Notes under the pieces: generated by a model
The model's database searches: none
The model's input: only the letters and a program-made list of their open reading frames with translations
What the model was told of the DNA's origin: nothing
In this document: positions 36,455 through 45,446 of the stretch, piece by piece
How positions within the stretch are numbered: the stretch's first letter is position 1
Layout: each line of letters begins with the position of its first letter
Made by a program: the position numbers and the translations under genes
DNA from: Methanobacterium sp.
GTDB taxonomy: Archaea; Methanobacteriota; Methanobacteria; Methanobacteriales; Methanobacteriaceae
Direction of reading: 5' to 3'
NCBI GenBank assembly: GCA_015661405.1
Contig: JACWMK010000005.1
Span: 1 to 64,000, forward strand
Length of the DNA stretch: 64,000 nucleotides

Positions 36455-36635
36455 TAAATCACCCACTTATTATTTTCAAAATTTAAGTTATAAATCTAGG
36501 ACTTAAATATAATAGAATTTAATTCTATTTTCAACAATTTATATGAAAATTTAATCTTAAATATTTAGAAATTTGTAATAATTTATTTATCTTATTATAC
36601 CATAAAAAATAATTATTTCATTGGTGTTAATAGTT

Positions 36636-37706
36636 ATGAGAGACATTATAAAACAATTTGGTTCTTCACGAAATCTTCCTGAATTAGAAAATGCTGATAT
36701 TCTATTTTTATGTGTAATAGCTAGTACTGGAACGTCCCATATACCGGCAATTACTGGTGCTGGTGTTACACCAGAGCTCACTGATTATACTCCTGCAGCT
36801 GACGTGGAGTTAGTCGTGCATGGAGAACCTCGATGTCTAAAGGAGATACCTCGAACCATAATTGACGGGGTAGTAGCTCCCACTCCGGCTGTGATAACTA
36901 AAGCTTCATTAGAACTGGCTAATATACCATTTTTAGTGGCTGATGCTGGTGCAGCTATTAAACCAGATATACCTTTCATGAGTATTAATTCTGAACCAGG
37001 CGGAAACATAGAAACTGGTAAAGCTGTTTCTAATGTTGAAGAAATATTTAACCGTGGTGAAATACTGGGAGAAACCATCTCTAGAATAACAGACCATCTT
37101 TTTATAGGTGAAAGCACACCAGCCGGAACTACTACTGCATTGGGGGTTCTAACTGCTATGGGCTATGATGGAAATTATAAAGTTAGTGGAAGTATGCCTA
37201 ATAATCCACATGAACTGAAACAGAATATTGTAGCTTCAGGATTAAAGGCTTCAGGATTTAAAGTAGGGGAACTGAAATCAAAGCCCTTTAAAGCGGTAGA
37301 AATTGTAGGAGATCCTATGATTCCAGCTGTGGCGGGAATTGTAGCTGGATGTACTATACCAGTGACCTTGGCTGGTGGTACTCAGATGACTGCTGTATGT
37401 GCAATTATTAAGGAAGTGTTACCTAAATTTGATTGGTGTAATCTTTCCATAGCTACCACTAGATTTGTAGCGGAAGATGAAACATCGGATATAAACTATA
37501 TATCACGACAAATTGCTGACACACCAATTTTTGCTGTGGATCCACAATTTGAAAAATCTCAAAGTGATGGACTCAAAAATTATCTTAAGGGATCAGTCAA
37601 GGAAGGTGTAGGGGCTGGAGGGGCTATGATGGCTTCCATTCTTAAAGGGGTTTCAGTAGATGATATTCGAATGAAAACCGAGCAATTTTGCTGGGAATTA
37701 TTTTAA
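36636..37706 (+). CDS. cobT: Archaeal CobT-type nicotinate-nucleotide phosphoribosyltransferase
   Basis: Proposed to activate the lower-ligand base of cobamides. The 356-residue protein belongs to the archaeal group distantly related to bacterial CobT. Typical blocks are VIASTGTSHIPAITGAGVTPELTDYTPAAD near the start, FIGESTPAGTTTALGVLTAMGY, and VTLAGGTQMTAVCAII. It is a single gene, far from the other cobamide genes of the window. The ATG at 36636 is preferred: GGTG lies nine bases upstream, and an earlier in-frame TTG at 36621 overlaps that site. It is divergent from the Kae1-Bud32 gene. Confidence 0.88.
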   Translation: MRDIIKQFGSSRNLPELENADILFLCVIASTGTSHIPAITGAGVTPELTDYTPAADVELVVHGEPRCLKEIPRTIIDGVVAPTPAVITKASLELANIPFLVADAGAAIKPDIPFMSINSEPGGNIETGKAVSNVEEIFNRGEILGETISRITDHLFIGESTPAGTTTALGVLTAMGYDGNYKVSGSMPNNPHELKQNIVASGLKASGFKVGELKSKPFKAVEIVGDPMIPAVAGIVAGCTIPVTLAGGTQMTAVCAIIKEVLPKFDWCNLSIATTRFVAEDETSDINYISRQIADTPIFAVDPQFEKSQSDGLKNYLKGSVKEGVGAGGAMMASILKGVSVDDIRMKTEQFCWELF

Positions 37707-37867
37707 CAAAAATAATAATTTTTTTTTAATATATAAATCTTAATTTTTACCTAATTCTAAAGATAGTGATATTTAATATTTCTAACCAAAATTATTAGTT
37801 CAATAAAAAAAATGAATTGAGAAAATATTTAATTAAAAAAAAAATAAAAATTTGAAGTTATATTAAA

Positions 37868-38791
37868 TCAATCAACAAAAGTCAACCATTTATGATCATC
37901 AGGTATTGCACCGTTAATCACATCAAAGAAATTGTCCTGTAGTTTTTTTGTTATTTCTCCTTTTACTCCTTCTCCAACAATTATTTTATCAATTGACCTT
38001 ACAGGAGTAATTTCAGCTGCAGTACCGGTTAAGAACACTTCATCTACAATGTAAAGCATTTCTCTGGTTATTTGCTCTTCTTTGACTTCTATTCCTAAAT
38101 CCTTCGCTAATGTGATAACTGAATTTCTAGTTATACCTGGAAGTATCGATGTTGAGGTGGGGGGTGTGAATAAAACACCATCATTAACTAAGAACACGTT
38201 TTCTCCACTTCCTTCACTAACCAATCCCTGATAATCCAACATAATAGCTTCATCATAATCATTCACTACAGATTCCATTTTAGCAAGCTGAGAGTTCATA
38301 TAGTTTGCACCAGCTTTAGCCATGTTAGGAAGGGTATCCGGTGCCATACGTCGCCATGTAGAAACTCCTACATCTACCCCTTTATCTAAAGCTTCTTCCC
38401 CTAAATATTCACCCCAACTCCAAACCGCAATTACAGAATCTAAAGGATTATTCACAGGATGAATACCCAATTCATTATATCCTCTAAATATAATTGGCCG
38501 GATATAGCATTCTTTTAACCCATTAACCTTTATTGTATCAATAATAGCCTGGGAGAATTCTTCCATTGAATAATCCACATTCATACGATAAATCTTAGCT
38601 GAGTTAAAAAGACGTTTAACATGCTCTTCTAAGCGAAAAACTGCGGATCCTTTAGATGTATTGTAACACCTCATACCTTCAAAGACACTGGAACCATAAT
38701 GAATCACATGAGATAAAACGTGTACATTAGCATCCATCCAATTAACAAACTTTCCATTAAACCATATTTTTCCTGATTCATCAAATGCCAT
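37868..38791 (-). CDS. ilvE: Branched-chain amino acid aminotransferase
   Basis: Class IV PLP transaminase for the final step of valine, leucine and isoleucine synthesis. The 307-residue protein shows HYGSSVFEGMRCYNT, the Arg-rich YIRPIIFRGYNELG, MNSQLAKMESVVNDYDEAIMLD with the PLP lysine in the expected place, EGSGENVFLV and the phosphate-binding TGTAAEITPV. D-amino-acid or ADC-lyase alternatives of the same class are less likely given the intact EGMR motif and the many ilv genes nearby. Confidence 0.95.
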   Translation of the reverse strand: MAFDESGKIWFNGKFVNWMDANVHVLSHVIHYGSSVFEGMRCYNTSKGSAVFRLEEHVKRLFNSAKIYRMNVDYSMEEFSQAIIDTIKVNGLKECYIRPIIFRGYNELGIHPVNNPLDSVIAVWSWGEYLGEEALDKGVDVGVSTWRRMAPDTLPNMAKAGANYMNSQLAKMESVVNDYDEAIMLDYQGLVSEGSGENVFLVNDGVLFTPPTSTSILPGITRNSVITLAKDLGIEVKEEQITREMLYIVDEVFLTGTAAEITPVRSIDKIIVGEGVKGEITKKLQDNFFDVINGAIPDDHKWLTFVD

Positions 38792-39011
38792 AAATTATCA
38801 ACTCATAAGGTAAAATAATCATAATATAGTATGAATTAAAATTTATTCCATAAATAGATTAAATCTTTAAATTCATAAAAATTTTTTAATAACATAAACT
38901 AATAATAAACAACTATATTTTAAATAATCAATTAATTAAACTATACTAATAGATAAGAAAAAAGTTGTTAATATCATTATATTATTCAATTTAAATTATA
39001 TTTTTAATTAA

Positions 39012-39029
39012 TTCCAAAATTTTTTGGAA
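39012..39029. promoter_or_regulatory. Inverted repeat just upstream of a tRNA promoter
   Basis: TTCCAAAA-TT-TTTTGGAA, two 8-base arms around a 2-base centre, ending three to four bases before the TATA box of the first tRNA-Val gene. The position is where a transcription factor or the BRE would sit. Whether it binds anything is inference. Confidence 0.4.
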
Positions 39030-39032
39030 AAA

Positions 39033-39043
39033 CTATATATATC
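39033..39043 (+). promoter_or_regulatory. TATA box of the tRNA-Val gene
   Basis: CTATATATATC lies 26-36 bases before the first base of the tRNA, the normal distance for an archaeal TATA box when the transcript starts close to the mature 5' end. Confidence 0.7.
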
Positions 39044-39067
39044 TACTCACACCATAACTGAAATGAT

Positions 39068-39144
<77 letters not shown>

Positions 39145-39207
39145 TTACATTTTAAATATTTCTGATTTTTTTTAGATGATTCCAAATTTTATTAATTTAA
39201 AAGAAAG

Positions 39208-39279
<72 letters not shown>

Positions 39280-39335
39280 CTTTATATTTTACGGTATACA
39301 CTTAAGCTCAGTCGATAATTAAATATAATATTTAA

Positions 39336-40118
39336 TTAAACTCCGATTAATATTAGGATCACGTATATTATAAGAGATGCAAAGAAAACCATAGTTCCCT
39401 TTATTATTAATGACATTAAATCTCTTTGTAAAAGTAAAACCAGTCCATATGATAATATAGCAGAGGAAATTATTTTAGTTATACCAAGATAAGCCGTATT
39501 TTTATAATTCAAACTCACAATAAATGTTAACAGAGAAGATAAAAGTAAAACTATTATAATAAGGGCAACAGTATTGTTTAAAATAGATTTATAAGACCCT
39601 AAACTAATGTTTATATTTCCTCTACTAGAACCTCCTCCTTTATTTAAACTCTTTTTTTTACCACTAAAAAAATTTATAGAACTTGACGAAGAAGGAATAT
39701 AACTTGTTTCTGTATTTACATCTTCCTCTACCACTTTTTCTACTTTTAAATTTCTTTTAGAGAATTTTTTTGCCAGTTCTAACAGTCCATCTTTATTTAT
39801 CAATTTTATATTTCTTTTATCTGCATAATTAGATGCACTTTCAGTGAAATATGAACTGCTAAATATTACAATTTGGGATGCTTTTACAGTTTTGGCCACC
39901 ATTTCCATTTCTTTTAAAACATCGAGTCCTACTTCCCATCTTTCTTCATAATTTTTAACCGCCACTACAACACCGATATCTCCTAAAATTGTTGGTAAAA
40001 CACCGTAAATATCGATTATATGACGAGATGTTTGAAAGTTCTTATAGGCTTTGAATCCGGATTCTTCCATTATCTTGGCCACGAAATTAACTAGTCTGGT
40101 TTTTTCCAATTTGCTCAC
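39336..40118 (-). CDS. Mrr-like endonuclease-fold protein with C-terminal membrane helices
   Basis: A 260-residue protein. Residues 1-120 resemble the restriction-endonuclease Mrr fold: FVAKIMEESGFKAYKNFQTSRHIIDIYGVLP, GDIGVVVAVKNY, and ASQIVIFSSSYFTESASNYADKRNIKLINKDGLLELAKK. The core Asp (IDIYG) and Lys (AVKNY) are present, but the expected Glu of the E-x-K motif is Ala, so cleavage activity is doubtful. A Ser/Gly-rich linker (about 135-170) leads to three membrane helices (about 180-200, 210-228, 236-258). No methylase gene is nearby, so it is not a normal restriction system. Confidence 0.7.
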   Translation of the reverse strand: MSKLEKTRLVNFVAKIMEESGFKAYKNFQTSRHIIDIYGVLPTILGDIGVVVAVKNYEERWEVGLDVLKEMEMVAKTVKASQIVIFSSSYFTESASNYADKRNIKLINKDGLLELAKKFSKRNLKVEKVVEEDVNTETSYIPSSSSSINFFSGKKKSLNKGGGSSRGNINISLGSYKSILNNTVALIIIVLLLSSLLTFIVSLNYKNTAYLGITKIISSAILSYGLVLLLQRDLMSLIIKGTMVFFASLIIYVILILIGV

Positions 40119-40290
40119 CTTTTAGAATAGAGGTGAATGATTAAATTTATATTAAATCATAATCCCATATTTATGGTCATTATTATCTTTATTATTTCTT
40201 TACTAATTCTATACTGAGTATCTTTCTTAACGACTCCTTTTATAACATTTGAAATAATTATAATCAGATAAAAATTATATTAAAGATGGA
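40119..40290. other. Intergenic region
   Basis: About 170 bp of AT-rich DNA upstream of the Mrr-like gene, holding its promoter. A further 216 bp (40456-40671) beyond the small broken frame also show nothing recognisable. Confidence 0.35.
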
Positions 40291-40455
40291 CTAGTGATTT
40301 AATTTAATAATAGTTATTTCCTTATTATATAAATAATTTCTTATTGTTTTAGCATTTTTAGCAGGTATGTGTATTTTTTTATCTAATAAGTATTTGACTG
40401 TACCTTCTTTGCCATGGTTAACTTCCTAGTAGCTGATGTATTCAATATCCATCAT
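40291..40455 (-). pseudogene. Small frame with an in-frame TAG
   Basis: A 54-codon minus-strand frame with ATG at 40455, seven bases after AAAAGGAT. It reads MMDIEYISY, then TAG at 40426-40428, then EVNHGKEGTVKYLLDKKI and HIPAKNAKTIRNYLYNKEI before a final TAG. The text after the stop is protein-like, so this may be a small gene broken by one mutation. Pyrrolysine insertion is unlikely, because no pyl genes are seen and mtd in this window ends with TAG. The family is not recognised, and chance cannot be excluded. Confidence 0.35.
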
Positions 40456-40671
40456 TATAATATCCTTTTCAGCCACATGATTTAATTAAAATTATAACAT
40501 TTTATTTATTGGAATTAAAAAAATTGTAATCATTATAATCAAAATACTAGTTAAACATTGATGATAAGGAATAAATGCAACTGTTTCAATTTTCGTATGT
40601 GATTAAAAAAATTCGAAAAATAAATTTATTTTGTACTTAAAAAGATACAAATACATCTGGAGTCGTTTAAA

Positions 40672-41492
40672 ATTAAATATAAATATATATTATCATTTCT
40701 AATACTATTTACTCTGATATTAGGTTTAAATTCGATCTGTATAGTTGCAGCAGAGAATCTCAGTAATACACAAAACACTATCACAAGTGAGGCGACACCT
40801 TTCACTAGTACTGTAGCCACCTGGTATCCCACCCTCCCCTCGATTTGGACTGGTTTTACATTGGGCTACTATATAAACCCCAGCATCACACCTATTTCAG
40901 AAATCAATTTCAGTGCCTTAAAAAGCGCTGGAATTACAGATATATATGTTTTAGTGACAAATAATGATTATTTATCTGTATTATCCCAAGCTAAAACTAA
41001 AGCTGACGCTGTGGGAATTAGAACCAACGCTTGGGTATATCCTGGATTTATTTACGCTTCACCTGTCGCTAACATGGGAATAGGGGTTTTATTAGATGTG
41101 GAAACCTATGATATGCCTGCATATATTCCACAAATTCAAGCTATGAGATTGGCCACCCAAGGATAACTTTCTCACTTGGCGTTAAACCAGATGGATGGGA
41201 CGGCAACCAATATTACTATTTAATAGCACCTTTATGTGACCATATAGTCCCCATGCTCTATATAGGCGACTATGGGGAGGGAATAATCGGTTTAACAAAC
41301 TGGGTTGAAACATACAATTTCTACAACACCATTTACCCGGGGAAAATCATAATCGGACTTGAAACTTACCAATCCGACCAAAATCCAACTCCAAAGAGTG
41401 CAAATATAATATTAGAAGAAATCAAAGCTGTACAACCCTATACACATGGTGTAATATTATTCCGGTATGGATTATCTAACTTCAATGGTTAA
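40672..41492 (+). pseudogene. Broken secreted protein, glycoside-hydrolase-like
   Basis: Joined fragments read as one secreted protein of about 270 residues. A signal peptide KYKYILSFLILFTLILGL is followed by a Thr/Ser-rich linker and a TIM-barrel-like domain: LGYYINPSITPISEINFSAL, AKTKADAVGIRTNAWVYPGF, GVLLDVETYD, then, in another frame, GVKPDGWDGNQYYYLIAPLC, VPMLYIGDYGEG and GKIIIGLETYQSDQNPTPKS. Two lesions are seen: the expected start codon is ATT at 40672 (after GGAG), and a frameshift lies near 41155-41166. The alternating Tyr/Asp/Glu strand ends suggest a polysaccharide-active enzyme, without family proof. Confidence 0.7.
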
Positions 41493-41856
41493 CTATAACT
41501 GCCAGCGATCTGTATCTCAACCAACCAAATTTCTGAATAGCTAACTATTTGGAGACTTATTTACTAGGTAAAACTTCTTAATAAGAATTATTTTTATTAA
41601 TAATCAGAATAAAAAGAATCTAATTATTATTTACTTTTTATAAATTTTTAAAAGTTCCTTAATTCTAATATGAATATCAAATGCATTTAAATACCAGCTA
41701 TTCTTATTTAATTAAAAAAAAATATAATTATGAAATGTGAGAGGTTCCTCTCTTGCTAGATAGTCCCAGAATTCCTTGATAATTACTTATACATAAAACT
41801 GTTCCTATTATAATAACCACATAAACTTTTTGAAGGATAAAGATAAACTATCATTC
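41493..41856. other. Intergenic region upstream of surE
   Basis: About 360 bp of AT-rich DNA. It contains an inverted repeat GAGAGG-TT-CCTCTC at 41739-41752, 105 bp before the surE ATG, in otherwise GC-poor DNA; it could be an operator or a small RNA hairpin. Nothing else was recognised. Confidence 0.4.
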
Positions 41857-42633
41857 ATGAGAATTCTCATTACTAATGACGATGGTGTTAACTCGTCAGG
41901 AATCCTAGCTGCCAAAAAATCAGCGGATAATCTAGGTAAGATCAACGTAGTGGCCCCAGCAACTCAACAAAGTGGCATAGGGCATGCTTTATCACTTTTT
42001 GAACCTATAAGGGTAACACCCACTAAGCTTATGGATGGAAGTGAAGCTTTTTCGGTTTCCGGGACGCCTACAGATGCAGTGATTATTGGAATATTTGAAA
42101 TATTCAAAGAAAAACCTGATTTATTAATATCAGGAATAAATATTGGTGAAAATCTAGGGATGTCTGAGTTAACTACTTCGGGAACTATTGGTGCAGCTAT
42201 GGAAGCTGCTGCCCATGGAATACCTGCACTTTCAGTATCTCTGCAAGTTAATAGGGGTGATATAAAGTTCCATGATGGTCATGTAGATGTAGATTTTTCT
42301 CACGCCCAGAGAATTACTAGAAAGGTAGCTAAGAACATTATTAGTAAAGGCCTTCCTGAAGGAGTGGATTTTCTTAATTTGAATATACCTTCTACAAATG
42401 ACAACAATAGTATTAAATTAACAAGATTAGGTAAAAGAATGTATAAAATACATATACAGAAAAGATTAGATCCACGGGGCAGACCTTATTATTGGATTGA
42501 TGGTGATCCTGTTGAGAATGATGATTTTGATACTGATGTGCACACGCTTAATAAGGAAAGATGTGCTACTTTAACTCCCATCTCTTTAAATTCAACTTCT
42601 GATATGAATTTGATGAAAGACTGGTTGGAATAA
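41857..42633 (+). CDS. surE: 5'/3'-nucleotidase SurE
   Basis: Metal-dependent phosphatase acting on nucleoside monophosphates. The 258-residue protein starts MRILITNDDGVNSSGI with the family's NDDG metal motif. APATQQSGIGHALSL, FSVSGTPTDAVIIG, DLLISGINIGENLG and SGTIGAAMEAAAHGIPALSVS follow as expected. The ATG at 41857 gives the standard family start; a longer form from TTG at 41830 is possible, since the only ribosome binding site (GAAGGAT) overlaps that region. It converges on mmp12. Confidence 0.94.
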   Translation: MRILITNDDGVNSSGILAAKKSADNLGKINVVAPATQQSGIGHALSLFEPIRVTPTKLMDGSEAFSVSGTPTDAVIIGIFEIFKEKPDLLISGINIGENLGMSELTTSGTIGAAMEAAAHGIPALSVSLQVNRGDIKFHDGHVDVDFSHAQRITRKVAKNIISKGLPEGVDFLNLNIPSTNDNNSIKLTRLGKRMYKIHIQKRLDPRGRPYYWIDGDPVENDDFDTDVHTLNKERCATLTPISLNSTSDMNLMKDWLE

Positions 42634-42834
42634 ACTATTTTAAATTATTCTATTCAATATGTTAAAAATCTAATATTAGATTTTATTGCATTTTAAATTG
42701 AAGTTAAAGTGTAAATAATTACTTTATTTAAAGAATTTATTCTACTGTATAAAAATAATTAATAGAAATTAAACAAAAACTAGTTAAAAAAAGTATAATT
42801 TTCCTCTGTAGAAAAATTTAAAAGTAAGCTAATT

Positions 42835-43830
42835 TCAAAAATCAACTACTTTAATGCCTAAAATATCCTTTTCACCTTCGTAAACAGCTTTAGCTATCTG
42901 TGAACTCCCAACACTACCAGATGTGGATGGAAGCTTAACCACAGGAGCGAGAACCTTTACTTTATTCTTTATACTATCAAAAAAATTAAATGGTTCATTC
43001 ATAGAACCAATAGAGCCTGTTAAAACAATTCCATCAATTTCATTTGCTATCCCAGATAAACCCCATATTTCCATAATAATCGTCATAATCATAGTGCGAA
43101 ACGCTAATTCCGCTTTATAGTCACCTGATTGATATTTTTTTAACAATTTATCTTTAGCCCAATCTACTTTAGTATCCAATTCAGCTATTTTAACTGCCCC
43201 TGCATGTGAAAAGCATTCGTTAGCCGTTTTAAGTCCGTCATCAATATTTCTAATCATTTCTAAATCTAAAGGACCGTGTATTACTCCCATAGCTCCAATA
43301 CAGGCATCTATAGCTCCCCTTACCTCACCATCTTCAATAAGGATACTAACTGTATTTGAACTAATATCGGAAATTATCATATTGTTAAAACCAGTTTCCA
43401 AATAGGCATTATATGAAATACTAATTTTCTCCGCACTAGCATGGTGTGAATAGGCGGCTTTAAAACAAGAATCTAAACAAGGTAAATCTCTGTGGATTCC
43501 GGGAATTAATATCGTGGGAATAGATGAATCATTTATTTCATCATAAACTGCGGTTCCCCCTCCAGTAACTTTACCCGCACCACTTAAAGATAATACGCCC
43601 CGATTTTTCACCATTTTCAAAGGAGTTATGGCACTAATTCCATCACCCATGGCGTAAGTTATAGCCATAAGCTCAATATCACTAATATTAACTCTCTTTG
43701 AAAGTTCATCAATTGCAGAGACTTTTTTTGTTGAAAGTTCTTCCCGTCCAATTTTAAAATGGACCATTTCCTCACTTAATATGGTAAATGAAATTCCAGT
43801 AGTTCCGTGATCCATACCAACGAAGACCAT
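42835..43830 (-). CDS. Methanogenesis marker protein 12 (ASKHA-fold)
   Basis: A 331-residue protein matching methanogenesis marker 12, a family restricted to methanogens and relatives and built on the sugar-kinase/Hsp70-like ATPase fold. The start VFVGMDHGTTGISFTIL has the ASKHA phosphate-1 loop, SGAGKVTGGGTAVYDEI and IVLTGSIGSMNEP are the later loops. The role is not known. It follows ilvC on the same strand with a 52-bp gap and is probably part of the ilvB-ilvN-ilvC transcript. Confidence 0.88.
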   Translation of the reverse strand: MVFVGMDHGTTGISFTILSEEMVHFKIGREELSTKKVSAIDELSKRVNISDIELMAITYAMGDGISAITPLKMVKNRGVLSLSGAGKVTGGGTAVYDEINDSSIPTILIPGIHRDLPCLDSCFKAAYSHHASAEKISISYNAYLETGFNNMIISDISSNTVSILIEDGEVRGAIDACIGAMGVIHGPLDLEMIRNIDDGLKTANECFSHAGAVKIAELDTKVDWAKDKLLKKYQSGDYKAELAFRTMIMTIIMEIWGLSGIANEIDGIVLTGSIGSMNEPFNFFDSIKNKVKVLAPVVKLPSTSGSVGSSQIAKAVYEGEKDILGIKVVDF

Positions 43831-43882
43831 GATCCCTCTCTGTAAAATAATAATTTATGAAAACATTTTCAGAAGTTTAAAT

Positions 43883-44863
43883 TTATTTTTGGAGTCCACA
43901 AAGCTTTCTTAACTTGGAACCTACTTTTTCAATTAAAAGATCTCCTTCAATAGCTCTTAATCGATTAAACATAGGTTTTCCCGCTTGATTTTCTAAAGCC
44001 CATTCTTTCGCGAATTTTCCCTGTTGAATCTCTATCAAAATCTTTTTCATCTCCTGTTTAGATTCAGAGTTTATAATTCTCTCTCGTCTACTCAATCCAC
44101 CAAATTCAGCGGTGTTACTTACATTATCCCACATACCTGCAAATCCTTTATTGTATATCAGGTCTATTATGAGCTTTAATTCATGACAAGTCTCAAAATA
44201 AGCTAACTCCGGTTGATATCCTGCATCAACTAGTGTTTCAAATCCTGCTTTTATGAGTTCTGTTGCTCCTCCACAGAGTACTGCCTGCTCACCAAATAGA
44301 TCAGTTTCGGTTTCTTCCTTAAATGTTGTCTCAAGCACACCAGCACGAGTAAGTCCACATCCTTTACCCATAGCAAGAGCTATATCGAGAGCATTTTTAG
44401 TGAAATCCTGTTCTACAGCTACTAAACCAGGTATGCCAAAGCCTTCAGTATAAGTCTGTCTAACCATTGCTCCGGGTCCTTTAGGCGCTATCATTGTGAT
44501 ATTAACATTTTCAGGAGGTTTAATATACCCATAATGAATATTATAACCATGTGAAAAGGATATAGTATTACCTTTCTCTAATCCATCCTTGATTGAATCA
44601 TGATAGACTTTGGACTGGATCTCATCAGGTATGAGGATGTGTATAATGTCTGCTTCTTCAGCAGCACCCTCAACGGATAAAACACTCATCCCATCATTTT
44701 TAGCCGTATTCCAAGATGCACCATCTTTTCTTAATCCAACAACTATATTCAATCCACTATCAGCCATGTTTCTAGCTTGAGCCATTCCTTGGCTTCCATA
44801 TCCTATAACTGCAATGGTTTTATTCTTCAAGATTTCCAAATTCACATCATTTTCATAATACAT
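43883..44863 (-). CDS. ilvC: Ketol-acid reductoisomerase
   Basis: Second step of valine/isoleucine synthesis: Mg-dependent alkyl migration followed by NAD(P)H reduction of acetolactate. The 326-residue class I (short) enzyme has the Rossmann motif IAVIGYGSQGMAQARN, the metal-binding ETDLFGEQAVLCGG and ELKLIIDLIYNKG, and SNTAEFGGLSR. The ATG follows GGAG. It lies 80 bp after ilvN, in the ilvBNC order. Confidence 0.97.
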   Translation of the reverse strand: MYYENDVNLEILKNKTIAVIGYGSQGMAQARNMADSGLNIVVGLRKDGASWNTAKNDGMSVLSVEGAAEEADIIHILIPDEIQSKVYHDSIKDGLEKGNTISFSHGYNIHYGYIKPPENVNITMIAPKGPGAMVRQTYTEGFGIPGLVAVEQDFTKNALDIALAMGKGCGLTRAGVLETTFKEETETDLFGEQAVLCGGATELIKAGFETLVDAGYQPELAYFETCHELKLIIDLIYNKGFAGMWDNVSNTAEFGGLSRRERIINSESKQEMKKILIEIQQGKFAKEWALENQAGKPMFNRLRAIEGDLLIEKVGSKLRKLCGLQK

Positions 44864-44943
44864 ATTATTTTACTCCATTAATTTTTTCTATTAATATAAC
44901 ATTTTATTTTTTTTATAAAGTTTAACCCATCTTCTAAAGGACA

Positions 44944-45444
44944 TTAAATAGTCTTAATGCCCCTAGAAATGGCAGTTGGGCCAGTTCTTGCAATTTGTTT
45001 AATTCCAAATACTCTTAACAAATCTATAAGGGCTTCTATTTTATCTGGTGTTCCCGTTATTTCAACTGTAAGAGTTTCTATACCAACATCAATTATTCTA
45101 CCCCGGAAAATATTGGCGTACTGTATAACTTCAGATCTAACATGCTCTACAGGCGCGTGTACTTTAATTAAGCATAATTCTCGTTCCACTGTATTTCCTG
45201 GCTCTAAGTCTCGTACTTTGATGACGTCAATTAACTTATTAAGTTGTTTTGTTATCTGCTCTAATACTTTCCCATCTCCCCGGGCAATTATTGTCATCCG
45301 TGCCATATCCTCCTGTTCAGAAGTACCAACAGTGATATTTTCGATATTAAACCCCCTTCTAGTAAAAAGTCCAGCTACTCGTTGTAAAACACCCGGCCTA
45401 TGCAATACCAAAGCACTTATTATATGGCTACGCTGCTCATCCAT
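44944..45444 (-). CDS. ilvN: Acetolactate synthase regulatory subunit
   Basis: Regulatory partner of IlvB that carries feedback inhibition by valine. The 166-residue protein has an N-terminal ACT domain (ISALVLHRPGVLQRVAGLFTRRGFNIENITVG) and the C-terminal domain with EVIQYANIFRGRIIDVG and GTPDKIEALIDLLRVFGI. The ATG at 45444 lies just after the ilvB stop (two bases between), with GGTGAT in the ilvB tail, so the two subunits are translationally coupled in the right ratio for a complex. Confidence 0.96.
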   Translation of the reverse strand: MDEQRSHIISALVLHRPGVLQRVAGLFTRRGFNIENITVGTSEQEDMARMTIIARGDGKVLEQITKQLNKLIDVIKVRDLEPGNTVERELCLIKVHAPVEHVRSEVIQYANIFRGRIIDVGIETLTVEITGTPDKIEALIDLLRVFGIKQIARTGPTAISRGIKTI

Positions 45445-45446
45445 TA

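Noticed and set aside
37868..38791. Alternative reading of ilvE as D-amino acid transaminase
   Set aside because: The EGMR and TGTAAE motifs and nearby ilv genes fit the branched-chain enzyme better.
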